DNA from: Parvularcula sp. | Lineage (GTDB): Bacteria; Pseudomonadota; Alphaproteobacteria; Caulobacterales; Parvularculaceae | Assembly (NCBI GenBank): GCA_003506635.1 | Contig: DNZB01000128.1 | Span: 8,264-17,073 of the forward strand | Length of the DNA stretch: 8,810 bases | Reading direction: 5' to 3' | In this document: one piece after another, positions 1 to 7,045 of the stretch | Numbering within the stretch: position 1 is the stretch's first letter | Layout of the letters: the number at the start of each line of letters is the position of its first letter | Position numbers and translations under genes: made by a program | Notes under the pieces: model-generated | Database searches by the model: none | What the model was told of the DNA's origin: nothing | What the model saw: only the letters and a program-made list of their open reading frames with translations

Positions 1-66
1 GAAGACATGTGCAGAAAACTCCTCGCCAATCCGGTGATGGAGAATTACGCGATCGAGATCGCGTAA
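1..66 (+). CDS. purS: FGAM synthase subunit PurS, C-terminal end only
   Basis: Only the last 21 codons and a TAA stop are in the window; the gene begins upstream. The visible peptide contains MCRKLLANPVMENYAIEIA, which matches the conserved C-terminal end of PurS (the Met-Cys-x-x-Leu-Leu-Ala-Asn-Pro-Val-x-Glu-x-Tyr pattern). PurS is the small subunit that bridges PurQ and PurL in the three-part FGAM synthase of purine synthesis, helping pass ammonia from glutamine to the synthase site. The next gene, purQ, begins six bases after this stop, so the two are almost certainly co-transcribed. The last codons lie inside a near-perfect dyad that is listed separately. The call rests on a short peptide plus strong context. 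Confidence 0.88.
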   Translation, partial: EDMCRKLLANPVMENYAIEIA

Positions 67-67
67 T
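44..67. repeat. Inverted repeat with 11-bp arms at the purS stop
   Basis: ATTACGCGATC (44-54) and GATCGCGTAAT (57-67) are exact reverse complements separated by only GA. As RNA this would fold into a stem of about nine pairs with a six-base loop, ending five bases before the purQ ATG. It covers the last seven purS codons and its stop. There is no U-tract after it, so it does not look like a terminator. It could control purQ translation, mark an RNA processing site, or be a DNA-binding dyad; the sequence does not decide between these. Confidence 0.6.
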
Positions 68-72
68 CAGCC

Positions 73-738
73 ATGAAAACCGTCGTCGTCGTCTTCCCCG
101 CCTCAAATTGCGATCGCGACGCCGCCGTCGCGTTGGAGCAGGCGACCGGCAGGAAGCCGGCGATGGTATGGCACGGCGACAACGATCTTCCCGATACGGA
201 TCTTGTCGTTCTGCCGGGTGGATTTTCCTACGGCGATTATCTTCGCTCCGGGGCCTTGGCCGCCCGTGCGCCGATCATGCGCGCTGTCATCGAAAGGGCG
301 AAGGCGGGGACGCCGGTCATCGGCATCTGCAACGGGTTTCAAATTCTCACCGAGGCGGGTCTTCTTCCCGGCGCGCTGCTGCGCAACGCCGGATTGAACT
401 TCGTTTGCCGCACCGTGACGCTGCGCGTCGAGAATTCGCAGACGCTCTTCACCGCCGCCTTTCAAAACGGCCAGCACGTCAATTTCCCGGTGGCGCACCA
501 TGACGGCAATTACTTCGCCGACGATGCGACGCTCGATCGGCTGGAGGGGGAGGGGCGTGTCGTCTTCCGGTACACGGATAATCCCAACGGCTCAGCGCGC
601 GACATCGCCGGCGTCGTCAATGATGCTGGGAACGTGCTTGGCCTGATGCCGCATCCCGAGCGGATGATCTCGCCGCTTCTCGGGGGCGCCGACGGCGCGG
701 CGTTCTTTCGCGGTCTTGTGGAGAAGACGGCGGGTTAG
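73..738 (+). CDS. purQ: FGAM synthase glutaminase subunit PurQ
   Basis: A complete 221-residue class I glutamine amidotransferase, the usual length for PurQ of the PurS/PurQ/PurL system. It hydrolyses glutamine and supplies ammonia to PurL, which converts formylglycinamide ribonucleotide to FGAM in the cytoplasm. The N-terminal [12 protein letters not shown] and the [12 protein letters not shown] segment (about 49-60) are PurQ hallmarks. The nucleophile elbow GICNGFQ places the catalytic cysteine at residue 86, and the MPHPER motif supplies His194 and Glu196 of the triad. All three are intact. ATG at 73 is the first codon of the conserved N-terminus. I see no clear Shine-Dalgarno in front of it, so translation may depend on ribosomes finishing purS six bases upstream. 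The TAG stop overlaps the stop codon of the convergent amidase gene. Confidence 0.97.
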   Translation: MKTVVVVFPASNCDRDAAVALEQATGRKPAMVWHGDNDLPDTDLVVLPGGFSYGDYLRSGALAARAPIMRAVIERAKAGTPVIGICNGFQILTEAGLLPGALLRNAGLNFVCRTVTLRVENSQTLFTAAFQNGQHVNFPVAHHDGNYFADDATLDRLEGEGRVVFRYTDNPNGSARDIAGVVNDAGNVLGLMPHPERMISPLLGGADGAAFFRGLVEKTAG

Positions 739-2228
739 GCGGCGCCGCCGAACTTCGGCGGCTTCCTGCCGGTCCATGGCGCCGCCTGTTCGATCTCATA
801 GGAGAGCTCGAGGAGCGTTTTTTCGTCTCCCGCCCCGGCGCTGAACATGACGCCGATCGGCAGGCCGCTTTGCGCTGTCGCGAGCGGCAATGATATCGCC
901 GGAGCCCCGGCGATATTGTTCAGGCCCGTGAACTGCGCGTAATTCGACACCCGTTCGAGAGCCTCCGGGAAATCGACGCGCACGTCGAGCCAGCCGATCC
1001 TGGCGGGCGGCGCCGCGAGCACCGGAGACAACAAAATGTCTGCGCTTGCGAACATCGCCTCATATTCGCGCGTCACTTCTTGCAGGCGCGTAATCGCCGA
1101 CGCCAGCTTGTCTCGGCGCGCCTCGAAAAACTCGACGAGACCCAGCGTGAAGGGCTCGAAGGCGAGGCCGTTGCGCTTCAGTTTCGTCGCGCTTTCCCAG
1201 GCTGTGACGATCGCTTCGGCCATCGCCGCCCAATAAATGAGAAACGCTTCTTCGACGTCTTTCCCAAAGCCGATCACCATTTCCTCGACGCTGTGGCCGA
1301 GGTCTTCGCAGAGTTTTCCTGCGGCGCGCGCGGCGGCGGCGACTTCCGGATCGACAGCGCGGCCCGCACCGCCCGCCGTGAACATCGCGATGCGGAGCCG
1401 GCGCCTGGCGGGGCCTGTCACGAGGCCGACCGGCGGCAGGCCGCTCACCTCCGGTGCTTGTTCCATCGCCGCGATGACGGCGGCGGTGTCGCGCACCGTG
1501 CGCGACTGGACGCCGTGGACGGAAAGATTGATCGGCCCGACAGGATCGGGACGCGCGAACGGAAACCGGTTTCGCGAAACTTTAAGGCCGACATTGCCGC
1601 AGCAGGCCGCCGGGATGCGGATCGATCCCCCGCCGTCCGACGCGTGCGCGACCGGCACGACGCCCGCCGCGACCAGCGCGGCGGCGCCGCCGGACGAACC
1701 GCCCGTCGAATAGTCCGTGTTCCAGGGATTGCGAGTCTTGCCCGTGCTGAGCGGCTCTGTTGTCGCGGTGAGCCCAAATTCCGGCGTGGTTGATTTTCCA
1801 AGACTGACGACGCCGAGGCCGAGATAGGCGTTGACGAGCGGCGATTGCTCCTTGCCCTTATAGCCGGGAAATGCGCGGCTGCCGAAACCGGTAGGCTCGC
1901 CGATGACGTCGTCAAGGTCCTTGATGAAAGTCGGCACGCCTGCCCACGGGCCTGTTGCGCCGCCCGCGTTTTCGCGCGCCCTGTTGAATCTCTTGAAGGC
2001 GATGGCGTTGATCGACGGTTCGAGCGCCTCAGCGCGCGCGATCGCGGCGTCGACCGCTTCCTTCGCGCTCAGCGCGCCTGATCTGATGCGCGCTGCGGTT
2101 TCGACCGCGTCAAGGCCTGCAAGTTCGCTAGCGCCCGTGATGTCGGGCCGCGCGCACGCGCTCGCCAGCGTTGCGAGCGCGGCCGCTGCGCCGCTGTTTT
2201 CCAAAAGGCTTCTCCTTGTGATGCGCAT
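735..2228 (-). CDS. Exported amidase-signature family hydrolase
   Basis: A 497-residue serine amidase of the amidase signature family, full length for the group. The Ser-cisSer-Lys triad is intact: Lys103 in FIKDLDD, Ser178 in TGGSSGG, and nucleophile Ser202 in [10 protein letters not shown]. The spacing of the two serines (24 residues) is that of known members such as FAAH. The N-terminus is a twin-arginine signal (TRRSLLE, residues 4-10) followed by an Ala-rich hydrophobic stretch to ASAC (Cys25), so export by Tat is likely. The lipobox is imperfect because Ala rather than Leu is at -3, so anchoring is less certain. The usual GLKPTRGR-like block reads GLKVSRNR here. The substrate is unknown; the [18 protein letters not shown] block resembles 6-aminohexanoate-cyclic-dimer-hydrolase-like members, but that does not establish a reaction. 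ATG at 2228 follows GAAGGG at a short spacing of four bases. The gene lies 66 bases after the kinase gene on the same strand and may share its transcript. Confidence 0.92.
   Translation of the reverse strand: MRITRRSLLENSGAAAALATLASACARPDITGASELAGLDAVETAARIRSGALSAKEAVDAAIARAEALEPSINAIAFKRFNRARENAGGATGPWAGVPTFIKDLDDVIGEPTGFGSRAFPGYKGKEQSPLVNAYLGLGVVSLGKSTTPEFGLTATTEPLSTGKTRNPWNTDYSTGGSSGGAAALVAAGVVPVAHASDGGGSIRIPAACCGNVGLKVSRNRFPFARPDPVGPINLSVHGVQSRTVRDTAAVIAAMEQAPEVSGLPPVGLVTGPARRRLRIAMFTAGGAGRAVDPEVAAAARAAGKLCEDLGHSVEEMVIGFGKDVEEAFLIYWAAMAEAIVTAWESATKLKRNGLAFEPFTLGLVEFFEARRDKLASAITRLQEVTREYEAMFASADILLSPVLAAPPARIGWLDVRVDFPEALERVSNYAQFTGLNNIAGAPAISLPLATAQSGLPIGVMFSAGAGDEKTLLELSYEIEQAAPWTGRKPPKFGGAA
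744..762 (+). terminator. Candidate hairpin terminator after purQ
   Basis: GCCGCCG (744-750) and CGGCGGC (756-762) pair around the loop AACTT, giving a seven-pair G+C-only stem that starts six bases after the purQ stop. The downstream bases begin TTCCTG, so the U-tract is very weak. An overlapping 12-base perfect palindrome (738-749) offers an alternative fold. The hairpin lies inside the last codons of the convergent amidase, so it may simply reflect Pro/Gly-rich codons. It could act on transcripts from either side, but this is only a suggestion. Confidence 0.3.
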
Positions 2229-2294
2229 ATCGCCCTTCGCCGGCCGGCTGTAAAGCTGGATCGCAGCGGCGCGGCCGTCAAGGGCGAATGGCCG

Positions 2295-4487
2295 TCAGGC
2301 CGCGCGTTCGCCGCGAAGGGGATCGACACAGCGCGCGATCGTCGCCAGCAGCACATCCTTGCGGACCGGCTTTGCGAGGTGGTCGTCCATCCCGGCTTCG
2401 CGGCATTGGTCGGCGTCGCGTTCCATCGCATGCGCGGTGAGCCCGATAATCGGCGTACGGCGCGCGCCCGCCGCCGCTTCGGCGGCGCGAATGCGCCGCG
2501 TCGCTTCTAGACCGTCCATCACCGGCATCGACACGTCCATCAGCACAAGGTCGAACGATCCCTGCAACACGGCGTTAAGCGCCGCATTGCCGTCGACCGC
2601 TTCCGCGATGTCGATCCTTTCGCCCGCCAGCATCATTTTTACGACCATGCGGTTCACCTCGTTATCTTCAACAAGCAGAAGGCGTGGACGCGGGGCGACC
2701 GCTTCCGGGTCCTTCGCGTCGGCGCGGCTTGCTGACGCCGTGCTGAGGTGCGCGGCTGAGACCATTCGCGTCAGCGCTTCAAAAAGTTCGTCGCGCCTTA
2801 TCGGCTTTGTCGCCGTCGCCGCCCCCATCGCCGTAAACGCCTTCGTCGGCTCGCGGTCATCGATCGAGGTCAGCATCAACACCGGGAGTTGCGCGCCGGA
2901 AGGGGCGCGGCGAACGGCCTCAAGAAGCTGAAGCCCGTCCATCGCCGCCATCTGAAAATCGAGGATCGCAAAATCGAAGCGCTCCTTCGCGAAGAGATCG
3001 AGCGCATCGGCGGCCGAATGCGCATGCCGCGTCTCAACATCCCAAGCGGACAGGAAATCATTCAGAATGGCGATATTGACGGCGACGTCGTCAACAATGA
3101 GCGCACGCTTGCCTTTGAGCGCCGCCGCCGCAGGCGGCGCAGCCGCCACGCCGCCGACTGCGGGAAGATCAAGCGTAAACCAGAAGGTAGTGCCTTTTTC
3201 GTAGATTGAGGAGACGCCGATTTCGCCGCCCATGAGCTCGACAAGCTGCTTGGCGATTGCAAGGCCGAGGCCCGTGCCGCCATAGCGGCGCGTCGTAGAA
3301 TTGTCGGCTTGCTCGAATTTTTCAAAGATCCGGCTGATCTTTTCAGGTTCGATGCCGATGCCTGTGTCTGTCACGCTGGCCATCAGTGCGCCGCCCCCCA
3401 GGCGCTCGACCGAAACGGCGATTGATCCTTGATGCGTGAACTTGGCGGCGTTGCCGACGAGGTTGGTCATGATTTGCCGGAAGCGGCCGCCGTCGCCAAG
3501 GCATAGCTCCGGCACGTCGAGCGCGATGCGCGCCGTCAATTCGACGCCGCGTTCGGCCGCGCGCGCCGCGATCAGCGCAGCGACGTCCTCTACCGCCCGG
3601 CGTACGGAAAAAGGCTCCCTTACAAGCTCGATGCGGCCCGCTTCAATCTTCGAAAAATCGAGTATGTCGTTGATGATCGTCAGTAACGCGCCGCCGGAGG
3701 ACTGGATGACTTCGACGCACGCGCTCTGCTTCGGGGTCAGTTCCGTCGCAGCCAGCACATCAGCCATGCCGATGACGCCGTTCATAGGCGTACGGATCTC
3801 ATGGCTCATATTGGCGAGAAATTCCGACTTCGCGACGGAAGCCGCTTCCGCGGCGCGCGCGCGCGCAATCGCTTCTTCCTTATCGGTCGCCGCGACGGCG
3901 GTCTTCCGCGCTCTTGCGACCGCGAACGCGAGTGACCCTGTGACCGCGAGAAGCGATGTAAAGGTGTCGAGCGCGTTCGCATGCGCGACGCTGAGAATTT
4001 CCGGATCAACCGCGTCGAGCGGCAACATCGGATCGACGAGCGTTTTCCAAACGATCACGCCCCAGGACGCAAAGGCGAAAGCTCCGGTCAAGACAATGTC
4101 GCGCGCCCGAAGACCGATCGCGCGAACGGCGATGGCGCCATAGAGCCATGTATGGCTCGACGAGTTGATTGCGTGCAGCGGGTCATGGCCGATTGCGGCG
4201 GCCGCGCCAAGAGCGATCACGGCGACGACGCCGCAATCAAGCGCCATTGATATCTGCCACAGGACGCCGGCGATCGGGTGACGGACATACGCCCAGCGCG
4301 CGCAATGAAAGGCGAGAAGCCCGGCGACTGTCCACCAGGCGACCGTCATTGCGAGCGAGTCAGGGTACCGCAGCACGGTCGAGAGCATCAGGAGAAGGAC
4401 CGACATGGCGACGACGTGCAGCCGCGCGATCAAAAGGTCGCTCGACCGCTCAAGGCTCCGCCAATAGTCAGCGCCGTTTTGTTCCAT
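2295..4487 (-). CDS. Membrane hybrid histidine kinase with two receiver domains
   Basis: A 730-residue hybrid sensor kinase; residue numbers are from the ATG at 4487. Residues about 19-192 hold roughly six hydrophobic segments with short loops and no periplasmic sensor domain. A charged helical linker leads to HisKA, with phospho-acceptor His229 in [18 protein letters not shown]. The ATPase domain has an N box (NLVGNAAKF, 342-350), G1 (DTGIGI, from 374), F box (FEKF, 388-391) and G2 (GGTGLGLA, from 403). Receiver 1 has Asp466/467, acceptor Asp510, Thr540 and Lys561. Receiver 2 has Glu607/Asp608, Asp651, Thr684 and Lys706. Both look able to accept phosphate. No Hpt domain follows, so a separate phosphotransfer protein and regulator are expected. 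An in-frame TTG at 4517 would add ten residues. I prefer the ATG because neither has a convincing ribosome site and the extra residues add no recognisable element. It is divergent from the beta-helix/cytochrome pair. The signal is unknown. Confidence 0.95.
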   Translation of the reverse strand: MEQNGADYWRSLERSSDLLIARLHVVAMSVLLLMLSTVLRYPDSLAMTVAWWTVAGLLAFHCARWAYVRHPIAGVLWQISMALDCGVVAVIALGAAAAIGHDPLHAINSSSHTWLYGAIAVRAIGLRARDIVLTGAFAFASWGVIVWKTLVDPMLPLDAVDPEILSVAHANALDTFTSLLAVTGSLAFAVARARKTAVAATDKEEAIARARAAEAASVAKSEFLANMSHEIRTPMNGVIGMADVLAATELTPKQSACVEVIQSSGGALLTIINDILDFSKIEAGRIELVREPFSVRRAVEDVAALIAARAAERGVELTARIALDVPELCLGDGGRFRQIMTNLVGNAAKFTHQGSIAVSVERLGGGALMASVTDTGIGIEPEKISRIFEKFEQADNSTTRRYGGTGLGLAIAKQLVELMGGEIGVSSIYEKGTTFWFTLDLPAVGGVAAAPPAAAALKGKRALIVDDVAVNIAILNDFLSAWDVETRHAHSAADALDLFAKERFDFAILDFQMAAMDGLQLLEAVRRAPSGAQLPVLMLTSIDDREPTKAFTAMGAATATKPIRRDELFEALTRMVSAAHLSTASASRADAKDPEAVAPRPRLLLVEDNEVNRMVVKMMLAGERIDIAEAVDGNAALNAVLQGSFDLVLMDVSMPVMDGLEATRRIRAAEAAAGARRTPIIGLTAHAMERDADQCREAGMDDHLAKPVRKDVLLATIARCVDPLRGERAA

Positions 4488-4535
4488 GACCCGATTTCGA
4501 GCCTGTGCCGCCGCCAACAGAATGCGGGGTCGGCT

Positions 4536-4551
4536 TTAAGTCCTGGTAAAC
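4536..4551 (+). promoter_or_regulatory. CtrA-like TTAA-N7-TAAAC site
   Basis: TTAA (4536-4539), seven bases, then TAAAC (4547-4551). The alphaproteobacterial cell-cycle regulator CtrA binds TTAA-N7-TTAAC, so the second half has one mismatch. TTAA is rare in this G+C-rich window, and this is the only copy I see between genes. A single degenerate site is weak evidence, and binding is inference. Confidence 0.25.
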
Positions 4552-4567
4552 CAGCGGCGCGCCGCTG
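4543..4567. repeat. Two abutting dyads in the divergent promoter region
   Basis: CTGGT-AA-ACCAG (4543-4554) has five-base arms around AA. It shares three bases (4552-4554) with CAGCGGCGCGCCGCTG (4552-4567), a perfect 16-base palindrome. As symmetrical non-coding DNA between divergent genes these are natural operator candidates. The second could also form a six-pair hairpin with loop CGCG, but no U-tract follows, so a terminator is unlikely. Confidence 0.45.
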
Positions 4568-4638
4568 CGCCCGGCCCTTCACCCTCATGCCTGAACTGAG
4601 CTAAATGGCCGGCGGCTGGCGATCCGCCGCCTGGGAAC

Positions 4639-4645
4639 GGGAGGA
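4639..4645 (+). promoter_or_regulatory. Strong ribosome binding site deciding the beta-helix start
   Basis: GGGAGGA lies seven bases before the ATG at 4653, a near-ideal Shine-Dalgarno. This selects 4653 over the in-frame ATG at 4605, which would put sixteen polar and charged residues ahead of an otherwise well-formed lipoprotein signal. Confidence 0.8.
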
Positions 4646-4652
4646 TCAACGA

Positions 4653-5918
4653 ATGATTAAGAGTATCAGCGCCGCCGCTCTTTGCGTGTCGGCGGCGGCG
4701 ATCGCGCTTTCCGGCTGCGGAAACAAGGAAGCGGCGGCGCCGACCGTCGCGGCGAATACTTCCGCCGCCGCTGATTTTCCCGCGCAATTTATGCAGCAGC
4801 TCATCGACGCAAAGCCGGGCGACGTCATTGAGCTTCCCGAGGGCGAATTCGCGTTCGATCGTTCGCTGTCGCTGAACGTCGACGGCGTCACGATCCGCGG
4901 CAAGGGGCTCGATAAGACGATCCTCTCCTTCAAGAACCAGATCGCCGGCGCCGAAGGGCTCCTCGTCACCGCGAACGATTTCACCGCTGAAGATTTCGCG
5001 ATCGAAGACACGAAGGGCGACGGCCTTAAAGTGAACGAAGGCCGGAATATCGTCATTCGCCGCGTGCGCGTTGAATGGACCAGCGGGCCGAAGACGGAAA
5101 ACGGCGCCTATGGCCTTTATCCCGTGCAGTCGGAAAACGTCCTTCTCGAGGGCAATGTCGTCATCGCTGCAGCAGACGCGGGCGTTTATGTCGGCCAGTC
5201 GCGCAACGTCATCGTGCGGAGCAATCGCGCGGAACGCAATGTCGCAGGCATCGAGATCGAGAACACTTTCGACGCCGACGTCTATGACAATGTCGCGAAG
5301 AACAACACTGGCGGCGTCCTTGTCTTTAACATGCCGGACTTGTCGCAGCCCGGCGCGCGCACCCGCGTTTTCCGCAACAAGATCATCGACAACAATACGA
5401 AGAATTTCGGCGTTCCCGGCACGGCGGTCGCGAATATCCCGGCTGGCTCCGGCGTCGTCATCAATTCGAACGACCAGGTCGAGATTTTCGATAACGACAT
5501 CACCGGCAATAAAACAGCGAACATCATCGTCGCCTCGGTCTATTCGACCGACTTGTCAAAAGACGGCATGTCAGCCGCCTTCGATCCCTATCCCGAAGGC
5601 ATTTATGTCACAGGCAACCGCATGAGCGGCGGCGGCAAGGATCCCGACGGGCTTCAATTCCAGGCGCTCAGAGTTGCGATGTTCGGCCTCACCGGCGCGC
5701 TCCCCGACATACTTTGGGACGGCTATGTCGATCCGAAGAAGTTGATTGACGGAAAGCTGCCGGACCCGCTGCGCCTGTGCGTCGAGAATAATGGCGCGGA
5801 GGTCCTCAATATCGATGGGCCGAACAGCAACAAGGCGCCGCGGCTCGCCGCCGCGGAGCATGATTGCGCGTTGCCGCGCCTTCCCGAAGTGGCGCTCGCA
5901 AACGGACTCGCAGGGTGA
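4653..5918 (+). CDS. Right-handed parallel beta-helix repeat lipoprotein
   Basis: A 421-residue secreted protein. Residues 1-22 form a lipoprotein signal with lipobox LSGC (Cys22). The residue at +2 is Gly rather than Asp, so sorting to the outer membrane is expected. A low-complexity Ala/Thr linker follows. From about 55 to 300, repeats rich in Asn, Val, Ile and Gly (for example ENVLLEGNVV, RNVIVRSNRAERN, DADVYDNVAKNN) are typical of the three-strand coils of a parallel beta-helix. The AKPGDVIELPEGEF opening resembles pectate-lyase-like folds. The C-terminal part (about 320-421) has two cysteines, Cys376 and Cys405, that could form a disulfide. The whole matches the beta-helix family (TIGR03805 as I recall it) that is repeatedly found beside, or fused to, the cytochrome family encoded next. 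I see no proven lyase active site, and the function is unknown. The stop overlaps the GTG start of the next gene, so translation is coupled. Confidence 0.9.
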   Translation: MIKSISAAALCVSAAAIALSGCGNKEAAAPTVAANTSAAADFPAQFMQQLIDAKPGDVIELPEGEFAFDRSLSLNVDGVTIRGKGLDKTILSFKNQIAGAEGLLVTANDFTAEDFAIEDTKGDGLKVNEGRNIVIRRVRVEWTSGPKTENGAYGLYPVQSENVLLEGNVVIAAADAGVYVGQSRNVIVRSNRAERNVAGIEIENTFDADVYDNVAKNNTGGVLVFNMPDLSQPGARTRVFRNKIIDNNTKNFGVPGTAVANIPAGSGVVINSNDQVEIFDNDITGNKTANIIVASVYSTDLSKDGMSAAFDPYPEGIYVTGNRMSGGGKDPDGLQFQALRVAMFGLTGALPDILWDGYVDPKKLIDGKLPDPLRLCVENNGAEVLNIDGPNSNKAPRLAAAEHDCALPRLPEVALANGLAG

Positions 5919-7036
5919 GACTTGCGATCGCCGCCCTCGCGCTGCTGGCGCTCTCCGCTTGCGGGCGCGAAAAAGCCCCCGCTGCGCCGGTCTTTCATGC
6001 GGAAGGATATCCGGAGCGGCTTTCGGACTGGAATTTGATTTCGGCGGCGAACGGCGTCCTGACGCTCAACGCCAGGGCGATTCCTTATGACCTCGCGACG
6101 CCGCTGTTTTCGGATTACGCGCTGAAGCTCCGCACGGTTACGCTGCCCGACGGGCTAGCGGCCGCTTACGATGTGGAACACGCATTTGATTTTCCCGTCG
6201 GCACGATCATTTCAAAGACCTTCTATTATCCGAAGGCCGGCGGAGCGGGACAAAACGCCGTCACTTATGGCCCGTCGCCGGCCCTCAACGGCGGCGCGAT
6301 GCCGCTTCAGGGCTTGCGCCTTATCGAAACGCGGCTCCTCGTGCGCCGCGCGAAAGGATGGACCGCGCTCCCATATGTCTGGAATGAGGAGCAGACCGAA
6401 GCGCGCCTCAACCGCATCGGAGCAGTGAAGCCGATGACGCTGGTGCGGCCGGACGGGCGCCGCGAAAATTTCGCCTATCTCGTGCCGAATGAGACGCAGT
6501 GCGCGGGTTGCCATGCAACCAACAACACGACGCGCGCGATCGAACCGATCGGACTGAAAGCGCGCCACCTCAATAAGGATTCTTCCTACAACGAGGGCTT
6601 CAACCAACTTGACTGGTGGACGGCGAGCGGAATGCTGAACGGCGCCGCGCCCGGAGCCGCTCATCCGCGCAACGCAGCATGGACGGACGAGTCGGCGAGC
6701 CTCGACGCGCGCGCGCGCGCCTATCTCGACGCTAATTGCTCGCACTGCCACTCGGATGTCGGCCCTGCCGACACTTCCGGTCTCGACCTCCGGCCGCAAA
6801 CGCCGATGGGCCCGAAATACGGGCGCTGCAAATTTACGATCGCGGCTGGCGGCGGCGCCGGCGGCCGACGCTATGACATCGTGCCCGGCGATCCTGACAA
6901 ATCGATCTTCGTCTACCGCATGGAAACGACGAACCCAGGCCACATGATGCCGGAACTTGGCCGCTCGGTTACGCACGAAGAAGGCGTCCGCCTGATCGCG
7001 GACTGGATCAGGTCGCTGGAAGGCGCCTGCGGGTGA
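5915..7036 (+). CDS. SO2930-family diheme c-type cytochrome lipoprotein
   Basis: A 373-residue lipoprotein starting at GTG, with a short signal and lipobox LSAC (Cys16). It has two heme c attachment motifs, CAGCH (196-200) and CSHCH (275-279). The C-terminal PGDPDKSIFVYRM and PGHMMPELGRS segments, with Met344/345, probably supply a distal heme ligand. The N-terminal half (YPERLSDWNLI, LNARAIPYDLATPLFSDYALKLR) is the conserved non-heme part of this family (TIGR03806 / HNE_0200 as I recall it). GTG at 5915 overlaps the upstream stop by four bases (GTGA) and begins exactly at a signal peptide. An in-frame TTG at 5864 would add seventeen Arg-rich residues and a 55-base overlap, so I reject it. 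Cys305 and Cys372 lie outside the heme motifs. It is predicted to face the periplasm or cell surface and carry electrons; the partner and substrate are unknown. It ends nine bases before the convergent flagellar gene. Confidence 0.92.
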   Translation: MRLAIAALALLALSACGREKAPAAPVFHAEGYPERLSDWNLISAANGVLTLNARAIPYDLATPLFSDYALKLRTVTLPDGLAAAYDVEHAFDFPVGTIISKTFYYPKAGGAGQNAVTYGPSPALNGGAMPLQGLRLIETRLLVRRAKGWTALPYVWNEEQTEARLNRIGAVKPMTLVRPDGRRENFAYLVPNETQCAGCHATNNTTRAIEPIGLKARHLNKDSSYNEGFNQLDWWTASGMLNGAAPGAAHPRNAAWTDESASLDARARAYLDANCSHCHSDVGPADTSGLDLRPQTPMGPKYGRCKFTIAAGGGAGGRRYDIVPGDPDKSIFVYRMETTNPGHMMPELGRSVTHEEGVRLIADWIRSLEGACG

Positions 7037-7045
7037 CGAAAATAT

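Larger units (their letters stand above)
4488..4652. promoter_or_regulatory. Divergent intergenic control region
   Basis: These 165 bases separate the hybrid kinase (leftward) from the beta-helix/cytochrome operon (rightward) and must hold both promoters. The centre holds two abutting dyads and a CtrA-like pair of half-sites, listed separately. For the rightward operon, TTCACC (4578-4583) and TAAATG (4602-4607) lie 18 bases apart and are a poor match to a sigma-70 promoter. I could not find a convincing promoter for the kinase. The last 14 bases carry the ribosome site of the beta-helix gene. An in-frame ATG at 4605 is not used in my model. Confidence 0.55.

Noticed and set aside
9..503. 164-codon open frame overlapping purS and purQ in another frame
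   Set aside because: Arg-rich translation without motifs, out of frame with the two recognised purine genes.
1080..1793. 237-codon open frame antisense to the amidase
   Set aside because: Arg/His/Asp-rich composition with no domain, lying entirely opposite a gene with an intact catalytic triad; typical of shadows in G+C-rich DNA.
2229..2294. Short repeats in the kinase-amidase gap: TCGCCCTT/AAGGGCGA inverted pair and two GGCCGTCA direct copies
   Set aside because: Arms of eight bases separated by 42, and two direct copies 17 bases apart, are weak in such G+C-rich DNA; no terminator or promoter could be recognised.
3436..4143. 235-codon open frame antisense to the kinase
   Set aside because: Low-complexity Ala/Ser/Arg translation opposite the conserved HisKA and ATPase motifs.
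4485..4517. Longer kinase start at the TTG at 4517, adding ten residues
   Set aside because: It is a rare start codon with no Shine-Dalgarno in front, the added residues carry no recognisable element, and an ATG follows at 4487.
4605..4652. Upstream in-frame ATG for the beta-helix gene
   Set aside because: It would add sixteen polar and charged residues before the signal peptide, and the strong GGGAGGA site serves the ATG at 4653.
5864..5915. Longer cytochrome start at the TTG at 5864
   Set aside because: It would bury the lipoprotein signal behind seventeen Arg-rich residues and overlap the upstream gene by 55 bases. The GTG at 5915 gives a clean signal peptide and a GTGA coupling overlap.
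6705..6720. Alternating purine-pyrimidine CG run (a shorter one at 3853-3866) as possible Z-DNA or slippage site
   Set aside because: Both lie in coding sequence as Ala-Arg repeats with normal codon use, and no frame disruption is seen.
6212..6976. 254-codon open frame antisense to the cytochrome gene
   Set aside because: No recognisable motif, and it covers both heme motifs of a clear family member; a composition artefact.
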